Part shown: piece by piece, positions 1 to 7,819 of the stretch | How the letters are laid out: every line of letters begins with the position of its first letter | Numbering within the stretch: the stretch's first letter is position 1 | NCBI RefSeq assembly: GCF_022180385.2 | Contig: NZ_BQME02000001.1 | Coordinates: forward strand, 1,088,501 to 1,152,500 | DNA: 64,000 nucleotides | Direction: 5' to 3' | DNA from: Paenibacillus sp. L3-i20 | Lineage (GTDB): Bacteria; Bacillota; Bacilli; Paenibacillales; Paenibacillaceae | Program-made: the position numbers and the translations under genes | Notes under the pieces: model-generated | The model's database searches: none | What the model saw: only the letters and a program-made list of their open reading frames with translations | What the model was told of the DNA's origin: nothing

Positions 1-1809
1 GTTCTTTTGCTCAGGAATCCATGTTCTAAAGTTCGGAATATCAGCAGGCTTCACACGAAGCACGCTCCAAACTTTATTTGCTAAAGCCGTTTCCTTATCC
101 TGTTCGTCTAGAAGTTGCTGATTTAACTTAACTAGATCTCTATTCAGCGCTTTTATTTCTTGTTCTATCGAAACTTTTTCTAGGGAAAAGTTGAATTTAT
201 CTTGTTGCTTTAGATCCTGTTCTGACACAAGTTTATCGTGGTTGGCGATAGATTCTTTAATTTTTTGCTCCTTCTGTTGCAACAGAATTTCCATTTCATA
301 ATAAAAAGCTTCTCCGTAAATCTGTTTCCCTTCTTCAAGACTAGCTTCAAAAGTCGAGGTGGATTTCAATAATGTACGTCTTTCGACTTCATTATTGAAC
401 AGCTCTCCTTTGAACTCTTCTATTTCTTCGGTGATCCCTTTTTGCTTGGTTTTAATGTGTTTTACATAGGAGTTACTTGCAGTTAATATATCCTCAATGG
501 CAGCAGTAACACTTTTCCATTCAAGCAGAATTCCATCTTTAACTCTTTGTTGTTCTGTCATAGTATCCTGAAATTCTTTGGATTGTTCTAAGACCTTAAT
601 TTGTTGGCGTACACCTTCCATCTTATGATCTTGTTCATGCCATATCTTAAGTTGTAATAGAAGTTCTGCATGTTCGGTTTCTTCGTTTAGAGCTTTTTTT
701 TGTATTCCCCTTTGTTCTAATTCCGCTTCACCGTTCTTGAGCTCTTTAATCAAATTATGGTACTGGTTATATTTTTCGACATATTGAAGGTTTTGTAATT
801 TCCAATCAAGCGTCTTCTTATTGGTCATCAACTTACCATGTTCATCTTCATGTTGGCTTCTTTCTTTTTCCAGCATCTTAACATGATTAGAAAATGCGGT
901 AAGGATAGAACGCCCCTTTTCAATGTGTTCAATATGCTTGTCCTTTTCGTTAATCAGTTCTAATAACTTAGAATATGTTTCAACATTATGGTTTTTAATT
1001 TCCTGATACGAGGAAACGTTCTTCTTTAACTCCGGTAGATTTCTAGCGATAGCAGCACTGCTTTTGAATAACGTAATAAGACTTTCTTCCTCTCCTTCTT
1101 CGCTTAGACGCACCTCAATAGCAGGGATGATCATATTGGAGAATAAGCCATTATTTGTTGTGGAATTTTTGTCATCAAAGTAATTGGAGACTCCACCTTC
1201 ATACTGATTAATATCAATAAGCTGTTCCCAATCCTTCTTGATGATACCATAATCTTTTTCCAAATGTTGATAGAACTTAGCTAGTGTATTTTTGGTATAG
1301 GTAAGAAACTCTTTTTGATTATCTTTCAAGAATTTTTCAAAAACTGAGTATGGAATGGGCTGCTCTTTTTCTTTGTCATACAGTTCTAGCGAATTAATTG
1401 TAAATTCATCCATTAGACTAATTCCGTATTTACGCACGAAAAGAGTATACACAGGTTCGCTTTCTTTGTTATCATTTAGTTTCGATGTTAAAGCAATACC
1501 TACTAACAAAAATTGATCATCTGGTAAAATAAATTCAATGCAGCTGTAAAACGTATAAGGTTGGAAGTTCGAGTTTTTTCCGTAGAAAAAGTGATTAACT
1601 GTGTTCTTGCCTCGGTTCCATGCTGTCAGAGGAATTAGAGGTTGGAACAAAATTTGTAAAAACACTCCTTTTCCGAACGTGTTTTTACCAGTTATAATGC
1701 CATTTTGCGGTTTGTTATCCGAACCGAATTCAAACATCTTATCTGTGTACATTCGTGTTTGCTGTTTATATCTCGCTCCAACAATACGATATCTATTAAT
1801 TGCGGCCAA
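1..1809 (-). CDS. jetC: Wadjet JetC, SMC-like ATPase (C-terminal part beyond window)
   Basis: An open frame of 603 codons with no stop runs from a TTG start at 1809 to the window edge. A GAGGAGG ribosome site lies just before it, and the start is 4 bases past the jetB stop. JetC is the SMC-family motor of the Wadjet complex, which extrudes loops and lets JetD cut closed circular plasmid DNA. The N-terminus carries a P-loop-like motif at residues 41-48 (GKNTFGKG). From about residue 240 the sequence becomes long, charged and heptad-like, as in an SMC coiled coil. The residue after the P-loop lysine is Gly rather than Ser/Thr, which is unusual. Walker B, signature and the return half of the coil would lie outside the window. 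Function is inferred from neighbours plus architecture. Confidence 0.85.
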   Translation of the reverse strand, partial: MAAINRYRIVGARYKQQTRMYTDKMFEFGSDNKPQNGIITGKNTFGKGVFLQILFQPLIPLTAWNRGKNTVNHFFYGKNSNFQPYTFYSCIEFILPDDQFLLVGIALTSKLNDNKESEPVYTLFVRKYGISLMDEFTINSLELYDKEKEQPIPYSVFEKFLKDNQKEFLTYTKNTLAKFYQHLEKDYGIIKKDWEQLIDINQYEGGVSNYFDDKNSTTNNGLFSNMIIPAIEVRLSEEGEEESLITLFKSSAAIARNLPELKKNVSSYQEIKNHNVETYSKLLELINEKDKHIEHIEKGRSILTAFSNHVKMLEKERSQHEDEHGKLMTNKKTLDWKLQNLQYVEKYNQYHNLIKELKNGEAELEQRGIQKKALNEETEHAELLLQLKIWHEQDHKMEGVRQQIKVLEQSKEFQDTMTEQQRVKDGILLEWKSVTAAIEDILTASNSYVKHIKTKQKGITEEIEEFKGELFNNEVERRTLLKSTSTFEASLEEGKQIYGEAFYYEMEILLQQKEQKIKESIANHDKLVSEQDLKQQDKFNFSLEKVSIEQEIKALNRDLVKLNQQLLDEQDKETALANKVWSVLRVKPADIPNFRTWIPEQKN

Positions 1810-1813
1810 TGGT

Positions 1814-2545
1814 TTACCTCCTCATCTTTTTGGCTTCTGAAATCGAATCTCTCAACATAGTGTAACGTTCGTAATTATGAAAGACCCCTTCAATTCGTTC
1901 GTACAATTCAGGGTAAGCATACACTGTATTTTCATCACCCTCTAATATAATATTAAGAAGGTTTTCATGTTCAAATAAGTTCAGTGCCTTTCTCATGATG
2001 CCAAATTTATTTCTCATAGATGGTGATAATTTATTTCCATTATCCTTTAAGTCTTTACTTAACCAAAAATCAATCTGTTCTCGTACATTCATGGACCACT
2101 TCTTCTCAAACTCTTCATCTTTTGCTAATTTATCCTTCCAGTATTGATACACATTGGTAATGACCTCTTCCAACTGATGAAAGGTAATCCCTCGGATTTC
2201 ATAGCGAGAACGAACAGACAATTCTCCATCGATCTCACTAAGATAAATCATTAGGATATTGCACAAGAGATAAAACTCTTTCTTATTTTCAATATCACTA
2301 TATTTCTCTTTCAAATGTGTGAAAGATGTAGCGAATACAGATTCCCTGCCATCGGCTAAGAGCTGGATTTTTTCGTGTCCATCTAAAATAATAGCTCCAA
2401 AACTCCTCGCGATTTGATGAACATAATCATAAACTTGCGTATCTTCAAAATAAGCTCTCAGCATACTTTCGTTTCGATCTACTATCTTCAGTCTCATTAA
2501 TCTTGCAAAGATATCGGTTGATTGTTTTATTTTTTCTGAGGCCAT
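1814..2545 (-). CDS. jetB: Wadjet JetB, kite-like subunit
   Basis: This 243-residue soluble, mostly helical protein has the size and acidic, winged-helix-like character of JetB/MukE-type kite proteins that bind the kleisin in SMC complexes. It starts 3 bases past the jetA stop and ends 4 bases before the jetC start, so the three genes are translationally linked. No catalytic motif is visible, as expected for a structural subunit. I recall DUF6063 as the family label for JetB of one Wadjet subtype, but this needs a profile search. Identity rests mainly on position between clear jetA/jetD-like and jetC-like genes. Confidence 0.8.
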   Translation of the reverse strand: MASEKIKQSTDIFARLMRLKIVDRNESMLRAYFEDTQVYDYVHQIARSFGAIILDGHEKIQLLADGRESVFATSFTHLKEKYSDIENKKEFYLLCNILMIYLSEIDGELSVRSRYEIRGITFHQLEEVITNVYQYWKDKLAKDEEFEKKWSMNVREQIDFWLSKDLKDNGNKLSPSMRNKFGIMRKALNLFEHENLLNIILEGDENTVYAYPELYERIEGVFHNYERYTMLRDSISEAKKMRR

Positions 2546-2548
2546 AAA

Positions 2549-4024
2549 TTATTCTCCTTTTAGTCGCAGGGTAAAGGAAGACATTCGAACTTTCTCTGAT
2601 ATAATTTGTTCATTAGAATCAAGGGCTCCGATCAGTGTCTTCCCTTCAAAAAAGCACATTTCTTTATCGAAACTGATCAATTTCTGAAAAAAGGTCATTC
2701 TTTCATCGTTATATTTAAGGTTTTCTTGTGTTTTGTGGATTTCAAATTCGCCTTGTGTGAATAATGACCAAAAATCAATAGAATCCCGTTTCCATTGGTC
2801 AAACCCTTGTAAATCCTTTAATTCATATACACCATGAATCGCTAATTCCTTGAATATAGGATGCCAGTCTGCCACCGTTTTCTCCCAATTGATTTCATGG
2901 TAGTACCTTTGGGATACCTCTTCCTCAATATCAGATAATAGGGTCTCTTCATACTCTCGGTCTTGTTGAAGTTCTTGCTCCTGCCAGATCCAATCCATAG
3001 GGAAAATCACGTCTTGTTTTGGAGAGAACAAAGGCCCAAGTACGAAATCATAAATCTCATCACTCGGAACACCTTCCTGAAAAATCTCCTTCTTCCATAT
3101 TTCTTCATAAAAATTAGCAGTTTTCCGATAGACGAGTGCCAACGGATTATTCTTGCGAATATCTAGCTCAAATGCAATGTTTTTGTACACTTCATCAGAC
3201 AATTGCAAATGCAATCGTGAAGTAGAATTAATTTTATTTTCAAGTTCTAAATGTTCTATACGAGATATTTCGTCTCCCTTTTCAATAATGGCTAATGTCC
3301 CATGCATTCTCTGATATAACTCTTGTGCTTCTTCTGATTGCCTTCTAATATCTTCTTTCAAACTTCTCCTTACATCCCTGTTGGTCAAGAGGATTTTAGG
3401 ATTTCTTTCTAGTTCATAACGATACTCTTTCTCTTTAAGTAAAACTCTTCGTATTCGTAATGATAAAGCATCCAATACACTAATGGCTTGATTGACTCTT
3501 CCAGCTTTGATTAGCTGCAAAGTGTATAATTGTTCTACACTCATATCCATTTCTTCTTCAAACTCGCGCGACATCAAGATCATACGAATACTTTCATCTG
3601 TTAATTTATAAACGACCATTCCTTTTCTAATCTTTGTGTATTCTCGATCTTGTTCTAAATACGAAAAACGTTGTTCTTCGAAAAGATGCATTTTAGGATT
3701 ATAAAAATATCCTTTAAATGAATCCATCCGCTTACTATCACCAGAGTAAAATAAGCCATTTCCTAATCTATTGATATCTTCTTCTTTATAATCAAAGCTG
3801 AAGGTATTTAACACCTCATTCACTATTTGGAAAACATCTTCTTTTGTTCGGCCCTCATCATCTCTTAATTCACGATAATATACCTCTAACAAAACACTAA
3901 GTAATATATCTCGTATGTAAGGTTGTAACGAATCACCTACATTCATTCCAGAACCAAATAAGAAAATAGGATTCAAAGCCCTTTTTCTTTTATCTATATC
4001 ATTCCATATATCTCGATTAAGCAC
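2549..4024 (-). CDS. jetA: Wadjet JetA, kleisin-like subunit
   Basis: The 491-residue protein is rich in charged helices, with a central block at about residues 180-260 that looks coiled-coil-like and basic. This fits JetA, the MukF-like kleisin that bridges the JetC heads and holds JetB. It sits 4 bases downstream of jetD and 3 bases upstream of jetB. A matching family label would be DUF5716 (recalled, not searched). No enzyme motif is seen and none is expected. The order jetD-jetA-jetB-jetC differs from the jetABCD order of the best-studied type I systems, so this is likely another Wadjet subtype. Confidence 0.8.
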   Translation of the reverse strand: MLNRDIWNDIDKRKRALNPIFLFGSGMNVGDSLQPYIRDILLSVLLEVYYRELRDDEGRTKEDVFQIVNEVLNTFSFDYKEEDINRLGNGLFYSGDSKRMDSFKGYFYNPKMHLFEEQRFSYLEQDREYTKIRKGMVVYKLTDESIRMILMSREFEEEMDMSVEQLYTLQLIKAGRVNQAISVLDALSLRIRRVLLKEKEYRYELERNPKILLTNRDVRRSLKEDIRRQSEEAQELYQRMHGTLAIIEKGDEISRIEHLELENKINSTSRLHLQLSDEVYKNIAFELDIRKNNPLALVYRKTANFYEEIWKKEIFQEGVPSDEIYDFVLGPLFSPKQDVIFPMDWIWQEQELQQDREYEETLLSDIEEEVSQRYYHEINWEKTVADWHPIFKELAIHGVYELKDLQGFDQWKRDSIDFWSLFTQGEFEIHKTQENLKYNDERMTFFQKLISFDKEMCFFEGKTLIGALDSNEQIISEKVRMSSFTLRLKGE

Positions 4025-4028
4025 GCTT

Positions 4029-5117
4029 TCAGCCCCTTTTTAATAGGACATCTATCGGAAGAACTTCTTGAGGAATTCGTTTGTTTTCATCCCAAAGTTT
4101 TGTAGCAATTGTCCTAAAATTTTCGTTTTCAATTAATTCATTTATGATGAGTAGAAAATGCTCTATGTTCTTCGTTTGTTCTTTTGGTATTGAGGTAGGC
4201 TTTCTGCATTGCTCTGTCATCTCGTAATAAATGTGTTTAGCCAGTTTTATATCGTACTGCGGGTTCTTTACCTTAAGACGTGCGTAAATAGAATAACCAG
4301 ATGGGTCCATATCGCCAACGTAATATACTTCCAAGGATTTCTGCTCCAGCACATCTTCGAGATACTGTATGCTTGATTCAATATGGGTACCTTCTGCATA
4401 TATAATCATGTCGTAATAAATACCCAGAATGCTTTGCTGCAACCTAAAAAGACGACGACAGCTATGAAAGAATGATAAGTTCTCTATGATTAAAATATTT
4501 TTAACTTTAGATAAGACATCTATTTTAGGATTAACAATATAGGAAAAGGGTTCGCCGAATTGCTTGATCTTTAAGTCAGCCTCTGTTAGTTTTAACCGTC
4601 CTAGTAATCGATTTCCTTGGTTCTCTTTATTTAACAAGAATTTCTCATCATCGAAAAGTTGATATGAACGAGTAGCTCTAGATTCCCATTCCCATTTTTC
4701 TGCATCACCTAAAAATTCATAAATACGGCAGATGTTTTCCCACGTAGCATTATCTTGATACTCCGGATGATCAATATAATAACCGATATCTAAACGGTCG
4801 GATACCTGGAACATTTGCTCCTTACTCCATAAAGATTCTACTTTGGTTTTTACTTTTTTCCACCTTACCGGTAAGGAGTTTTGTTTACGATTATTTGTTT
4901 GTTTAGTAAACGCTTTTAGAGGACTGATTTCATTGACTTTATGCATATCTGAAATGACCGAGTACATAAACTCATATCCACCTTCATCATGATAATCATT
5001 TAGACTCCTATAATGATTTAGGATGTGGCTTTCTAACTCTAGAATAGAGAACTCCAATTTTTTTCGAAAATTTAAATACTCGTCAATGAGACTTCTCATT
5101 TTTTTATAGCCATCCAC
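4029..5117 (-). CDS. jetD: Wadjet JetD, Toprim-domain nuclease
   Basis: JetD is the nuclease of Wadjet and cleaves closed circular DNA trapped by the JetABC motor. The 362-residue protein shows a topoisomerase VI/Spo11-like Toprim core in its second half: E212 in IIENLSFF, and D269/D271 in the GDMDPSG motif. The N-terminal half is helical and probably corresponds to the DUF3322-type arm. A GTG start with AAAGGG nine bases upstream is preferred; an ATG two bases earlier is out of frame. It begins 31 bases after the small ribbon-helix-helix gene and ends 4 bases before jetA, so it is the first Wadjet gene of the operon. Confidence 0.88.
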   Translation of the reverse strand: MDGYKKMRSLIDEYLNFRKKLEFSILELESHILNHYRSLNDYHDEGGYEFMYSVISDMHKVNEISPLKAFTKQTNNRKQNSLPVRWKKVKTKVESLWSKEQMFQVSDRLDIGYYIDHPEYQDNATWENICRIYEFLGDAEKWEWESRATRSYQLFDDEKFLLNKENQGNRLLGRLKLTEADLKIKQFGEPFSYIVNPKIDVLSKVKNILIIENLSFFHSCRRLFRLQQSILGIYYDMIIYAEGTHIESSIQYLEDVLEQKSLEVYYVGDMDPSGYSIYARLKVKNPQYDIKLAKHIYYEMTEQCRKPTSIPKEQTKNIEHFLLIINELIENENFRTIATKLWDENKRIPQEVLPIDVLLKRG

Positions 5118-5148
5118 ATGTTCACGCCCTTTATATCTTTAATAACGG

Positions 5149-5352
5149 TTAACAAACAAAGATGCAATATTTGTCTACCTCTTTTTCTCTCCTACTAATC
5201 TTGAGCCCAGATTCAATTAAGTTGCATATCGCCTGGGAGCTATTGGAAAATATTTCATTATAACGATAATCCTCAATTTTATCTAACAGTTCCTCCGGTA
5301 TGGTGATATTTATAACAGGTCTTGCATTAGCTGTCTTTTTATATCCAGACAT
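5149..5352 (-). CDS. ribbon-helix-helix (CopG/Arc-like) small protein
   Basis: The 67-residue protein has the pattern of a ribbon-helix-helix DNA-binding protein: a beta strand (PVINITIPEELL, about residues 12-23), a helix, a turn with Asn, and a second helix (SSQAICNLIESGLKI). It has a good ribosome site (AAAGGTGATT) and lies directly behind an extended -10 promoter, 31 bases ahead of jetD, so it is co-transcribed with the Wadjet genes. Such proteins usually repress their own promoter. A role as autoregulator of the Wadjet operon is my inference; an antitoxin-type role is the alternative, but no toxin gene is adjacent. Confidence 0.7.
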   Translation of the reverse strand: MSGYKKTANARPVINITIPEELLDKIEDYRYNEIFSNSSQAICNLIESGLKISRREKEVDKYCIFVC

Positions 5353-5387
5353 TTTACAATCACCTTTTTTGTTAATATATGTCGTAA

Positions 5388-5414
5388 ATTATAACATTCT
5401 GTCGGTCTGTCAGC
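5388..5414 (-). promoter_or_regulatory. Promoter of the RHH-Wadjet operon
   Basis: On the minus strand a perfect TATAAT (5393-5388) is preceded by TG one base upstream, an extended -10. A CTGACA stands in as a -35 with a short 15-base spacer. TGTC-type short repeats overlap the region and could be operator half-sites for the ribbon-helix-helix protein; that is speculative. Confidence 0.5.
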
Positions 5415-6356
5415 TATTAATAATCCAATACTTCATAAAAATAAAACCGAATATAGGGAACTGTCCCCAAGCAAATGAGTTTGCAACTCCCCATCACCTA
5501 ATCAAAACCCCGCTCCACCTTACTCCCACAAGCCCTCCGACCCTTTCCTCTATCTTATCCTGCCCTTCAAAAGCAATTTAAGTTCGAGCTGAAACCCAAA
5601 TGAAAACCGAGATAATCAAAATATTCGAGGATAAACCGAGAAAAAGCGATAAATAAATCTGAGATGAATAGTAGGGAAAACCATTTGGGAAGTGCTAGGC
5701 TTAGGAAATGATTAATCGGGTAAACAATCGAGAATATGTCTGAAAAATAATTGAATCCTGGGACGAAAAACCTGAGGAAAAGCCAGAGTAAAGTTTTTTT
5801 GGAGAAGAGAGCGAGAAAAAAACGAGCGAGATTCGGAGGAAATCCTGAAAATCGGTCGGCTCAGTGGCAAACTTATTTTGATGAGTGGCAGACTTTGAGT
5901 GCGCTGATAGAAAATTAATTGGAAGTCTAAATCAATTCCAATTGAACTGGTTACCTAGAATTTCTCTTAGATAAATTACTAGTTACATAACGTGGTTGTA
6001 AGTGTAGCCTCACATGCATCGTGGGCCGAAGGGAGAAAAACGGAATTCGGGGAAGCGTAGTTTTACACAATATCCGCAATGCTGACCTTTATAGATCCAA
6101 GAAGACGTAAATATACTCGTCGCAGCTTTTCCAAAAAACAAATCACTAACAAAGCTCCTTTAAAAGACATTGTGCTAGGAAGTTTTGGAGTTCAAACGTC
6201 TCGGTGTGTGTGGGAGTAATGTCCCCCCACCGAGTAATTCGCCAAAAGTAAAGGAGTGTAGTTACATACTACATAACCCTACTAAACTTATAAACCTGAA
6301 AAGCTATATTCTATAAGCCGAATAAAAAAACAAGTATTTTGAAGACTGCTTACCAC
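5415..6356. other. Gene-free stretch between Wadjet and tniQ
   Basis: No convincing gene is seen in these 940 bases. The sequence is low in GC and has scattered stops in all frames. It contains two IS21-end-like repeats (5863-5895) and a 7-bp GC stem around a short G/C-run loop at about 6202-6235 (CTCGGTG paired with CACCGAG). Short readable fragments near 6080-6220 on the plus strand have no start signal or recognisable domain. It looks like decayed insertion-sequence material. Confidence 0.5.
5863..5895. repeat. IS21-like terminal repeats (solo remnant)
   Basis: AGTGGCAAACTT (5863-5874) and AGTGGCAGACTT (5884-5895) are spaced 21 bases apart. Tandem AGTGGCA-type repeats are characteristic of IS21-family ends, where they bind the IstA transposase. 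No istA/istB genes are nearby, so this would be a leftover end. Assignment is from memory of such ends only. Confidence 0.35.
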
Positions 6357-7739
6357 TCACTGAAAGCAGTTTATCTCCTCCTCAATTAGTGATCTATACT
6401 TATCTTCGAATTTTTGTTTAATCCCAGCAACTTTAAAAACTTCCCATGCTTGGACATTCATTTTTTGTTTCATTAAATGTTGTACTGCCCATTTAATTCT
6501 CCTAATTTGAAACTGCTCTAAGGATTCAACTACCTCATTCATAGCCTCCTGTGTCATCGGTAATTTAGAATGTGCTCTTATTAACAGTGATTGAACCCTT
6601 AGCGTTCTTCCTATTTTCGTTCTGGTAATCCTCACCAACTTTGTCTCGTTATCAACAATATTACTGGCAACCTTCCGTATTTCATCAGAAATCTCTATAT
6701 CACGACGAGGCCAATTTATCCGATTATTCGAAATTTCTTTTTTTAATACCAACTTCGCATCAGACCGGTTCTCTTTTAAAAAAACTGGCTGCTCAGTTTT
6801 ATAATTCTCAACACTACACAAAGAACTTACCGATTCATTTACGAAGCCCAAAAAAAGAATATGCCTTAAAGGATGGCATGTCACTCTTGGTGAGCGTAGC
6901 AGCTTGTGCAGCCAGGTATCCTCATCACCGGATTGAACGTAGCTAGAGAATTTCAAAAGGAAGTCACGACCGTAATATTGATTAAAAAGCGGAAGAAATT
7001 CTAACCATCTAATTCGCCCGGATTCCGTGGCTAAGCCCTTTGCCTGGAGTCTGGTTACATAATATTTTCTAATCTGATCAATCCCCTGTGACAGAAAACT
7101 ATTATTTAGTAGAACGTATGACTGCTGAGCAATAAAAAATTCTTGCTTTATATCAGGCGTAGCAACAACAGTATTTAACGAATACCCCCTCCTTCTGAGA
7201 TAATTATTCAACGTAAACATTTCGTGCTTATGCCTCTGATCAACCTCAATATCAGAATCCACTAATCCACACATATGTTTATAACAGACGCTAACCCCAA
7301 AGGCTTGATGAGATCTATGCCAATACTCTTCTCCGAATCTATCCTCGTCTTCAACAACACACTTAGGGCAAAATTTCAATAATGGAGCTCTTCTAATTTC
7401 ACTAGCTGTTAAGCCTAACAGCATATATATAGAAGTGCCGTTCCCATTCTTCATTAAATCTATCAATTTCATCGTTCTTTCTTTAGGAATAAAGGGAGAA
7501 AAATAGGGAAGAAATGAATGATTTTGAATCAACTCATTGCTTGTATAAGTGTGGGCAACAGGTAAATGCCTGCAAAAACTAGATAACTGTGAAGGGAATA
7601 ATAGTGTGGCGCAAATATTTGACGAGCCAAACATTTCTTTCATGGACATTCTAGGGTTTTCGTTCCCCGTATAGAAGTGATATCTAGCTTGAGCGCTATA
7701 GAAAAGCTCGTCCTCAAATAAAGAAGGAAAAAAAATCAT
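6357..7739 (-). CDS. tniQ: TniQ-family target-selection protein (second TniQ)
   Basis: TniQ proteins connect target recognition to the TnsC ATPase in Tn7-like transposons. This 460-residue copy opens with the conserved FFPSLFEDELFYSAQARYH block and has a zinc-binding cluster CPKC...H...H...C..H at about residues 125-165. I chose the ATG at 7739 because GGAG lies eight bases upstream; a GTG nine bases earlier also opens the frame. It follows the tnsD-like gene by about 80 bases on the same strand. It is shorter than the neighbouring TnsD-like protein and divergent from it, so the two are probably used for different targets. No Cas genes are visible, so this is not an obvious CRISPR-guided element in this window. 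Confidence 0.85.
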   Translation of the reverse strand: MIFFPSLFEDELFYSAQARYHFYTGNENPRMSMKEMFGSSNICATLLFPSQLSSFCRHLPVAHTYTSNELIQNHSFLPYFSPFIPKERTMKLIDLMKNGNGTSIYMLLGLTASEIRRAPLLKFCPKCVVEDEDRFGEEYWHRSHQAFGVSVCYKHMCGLVDSDIEVDQRHKHEMFTLNNYLRRRGYSLNTVVATPDIKQEFFIAQQSYVLLNNSFLSQGIDQIRKYYVTRLQAKGLATESGRIRWLEFLPLFNQYYGRDFLLKFSSYVQSGDEDTWLHKLLRSPRVTCHPLRHILFLGFVNESVSSLCSVENYKTEQPVFLKENRSDAKLVLKKEISNNRINWPRRDIEISDEIRKVASNIVDNETKLVRITRTKIGRTLRVQSLLIRAHSKLPMTQEAMNEVVESLEQFQIRRIKWAVQHLMKQKMNVQAWEVFKVAGIKQKFEDKYRSLIEEEINCFQ

Positions 7740-7819
7740 ATGCCTCACTCCAATTCAGGTGACTTGGCTATATGATTATTATTTCCTTCTAGGTTAATTT
7801 TAAACGATTCAACTTACTA

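Noticed and set aside
5452..5475. GGAACTGTCCCC motif as part of a repeat family
   Set aside because: Only one half-site is present in this region; it resembles IS-derived ends but no partner was found.
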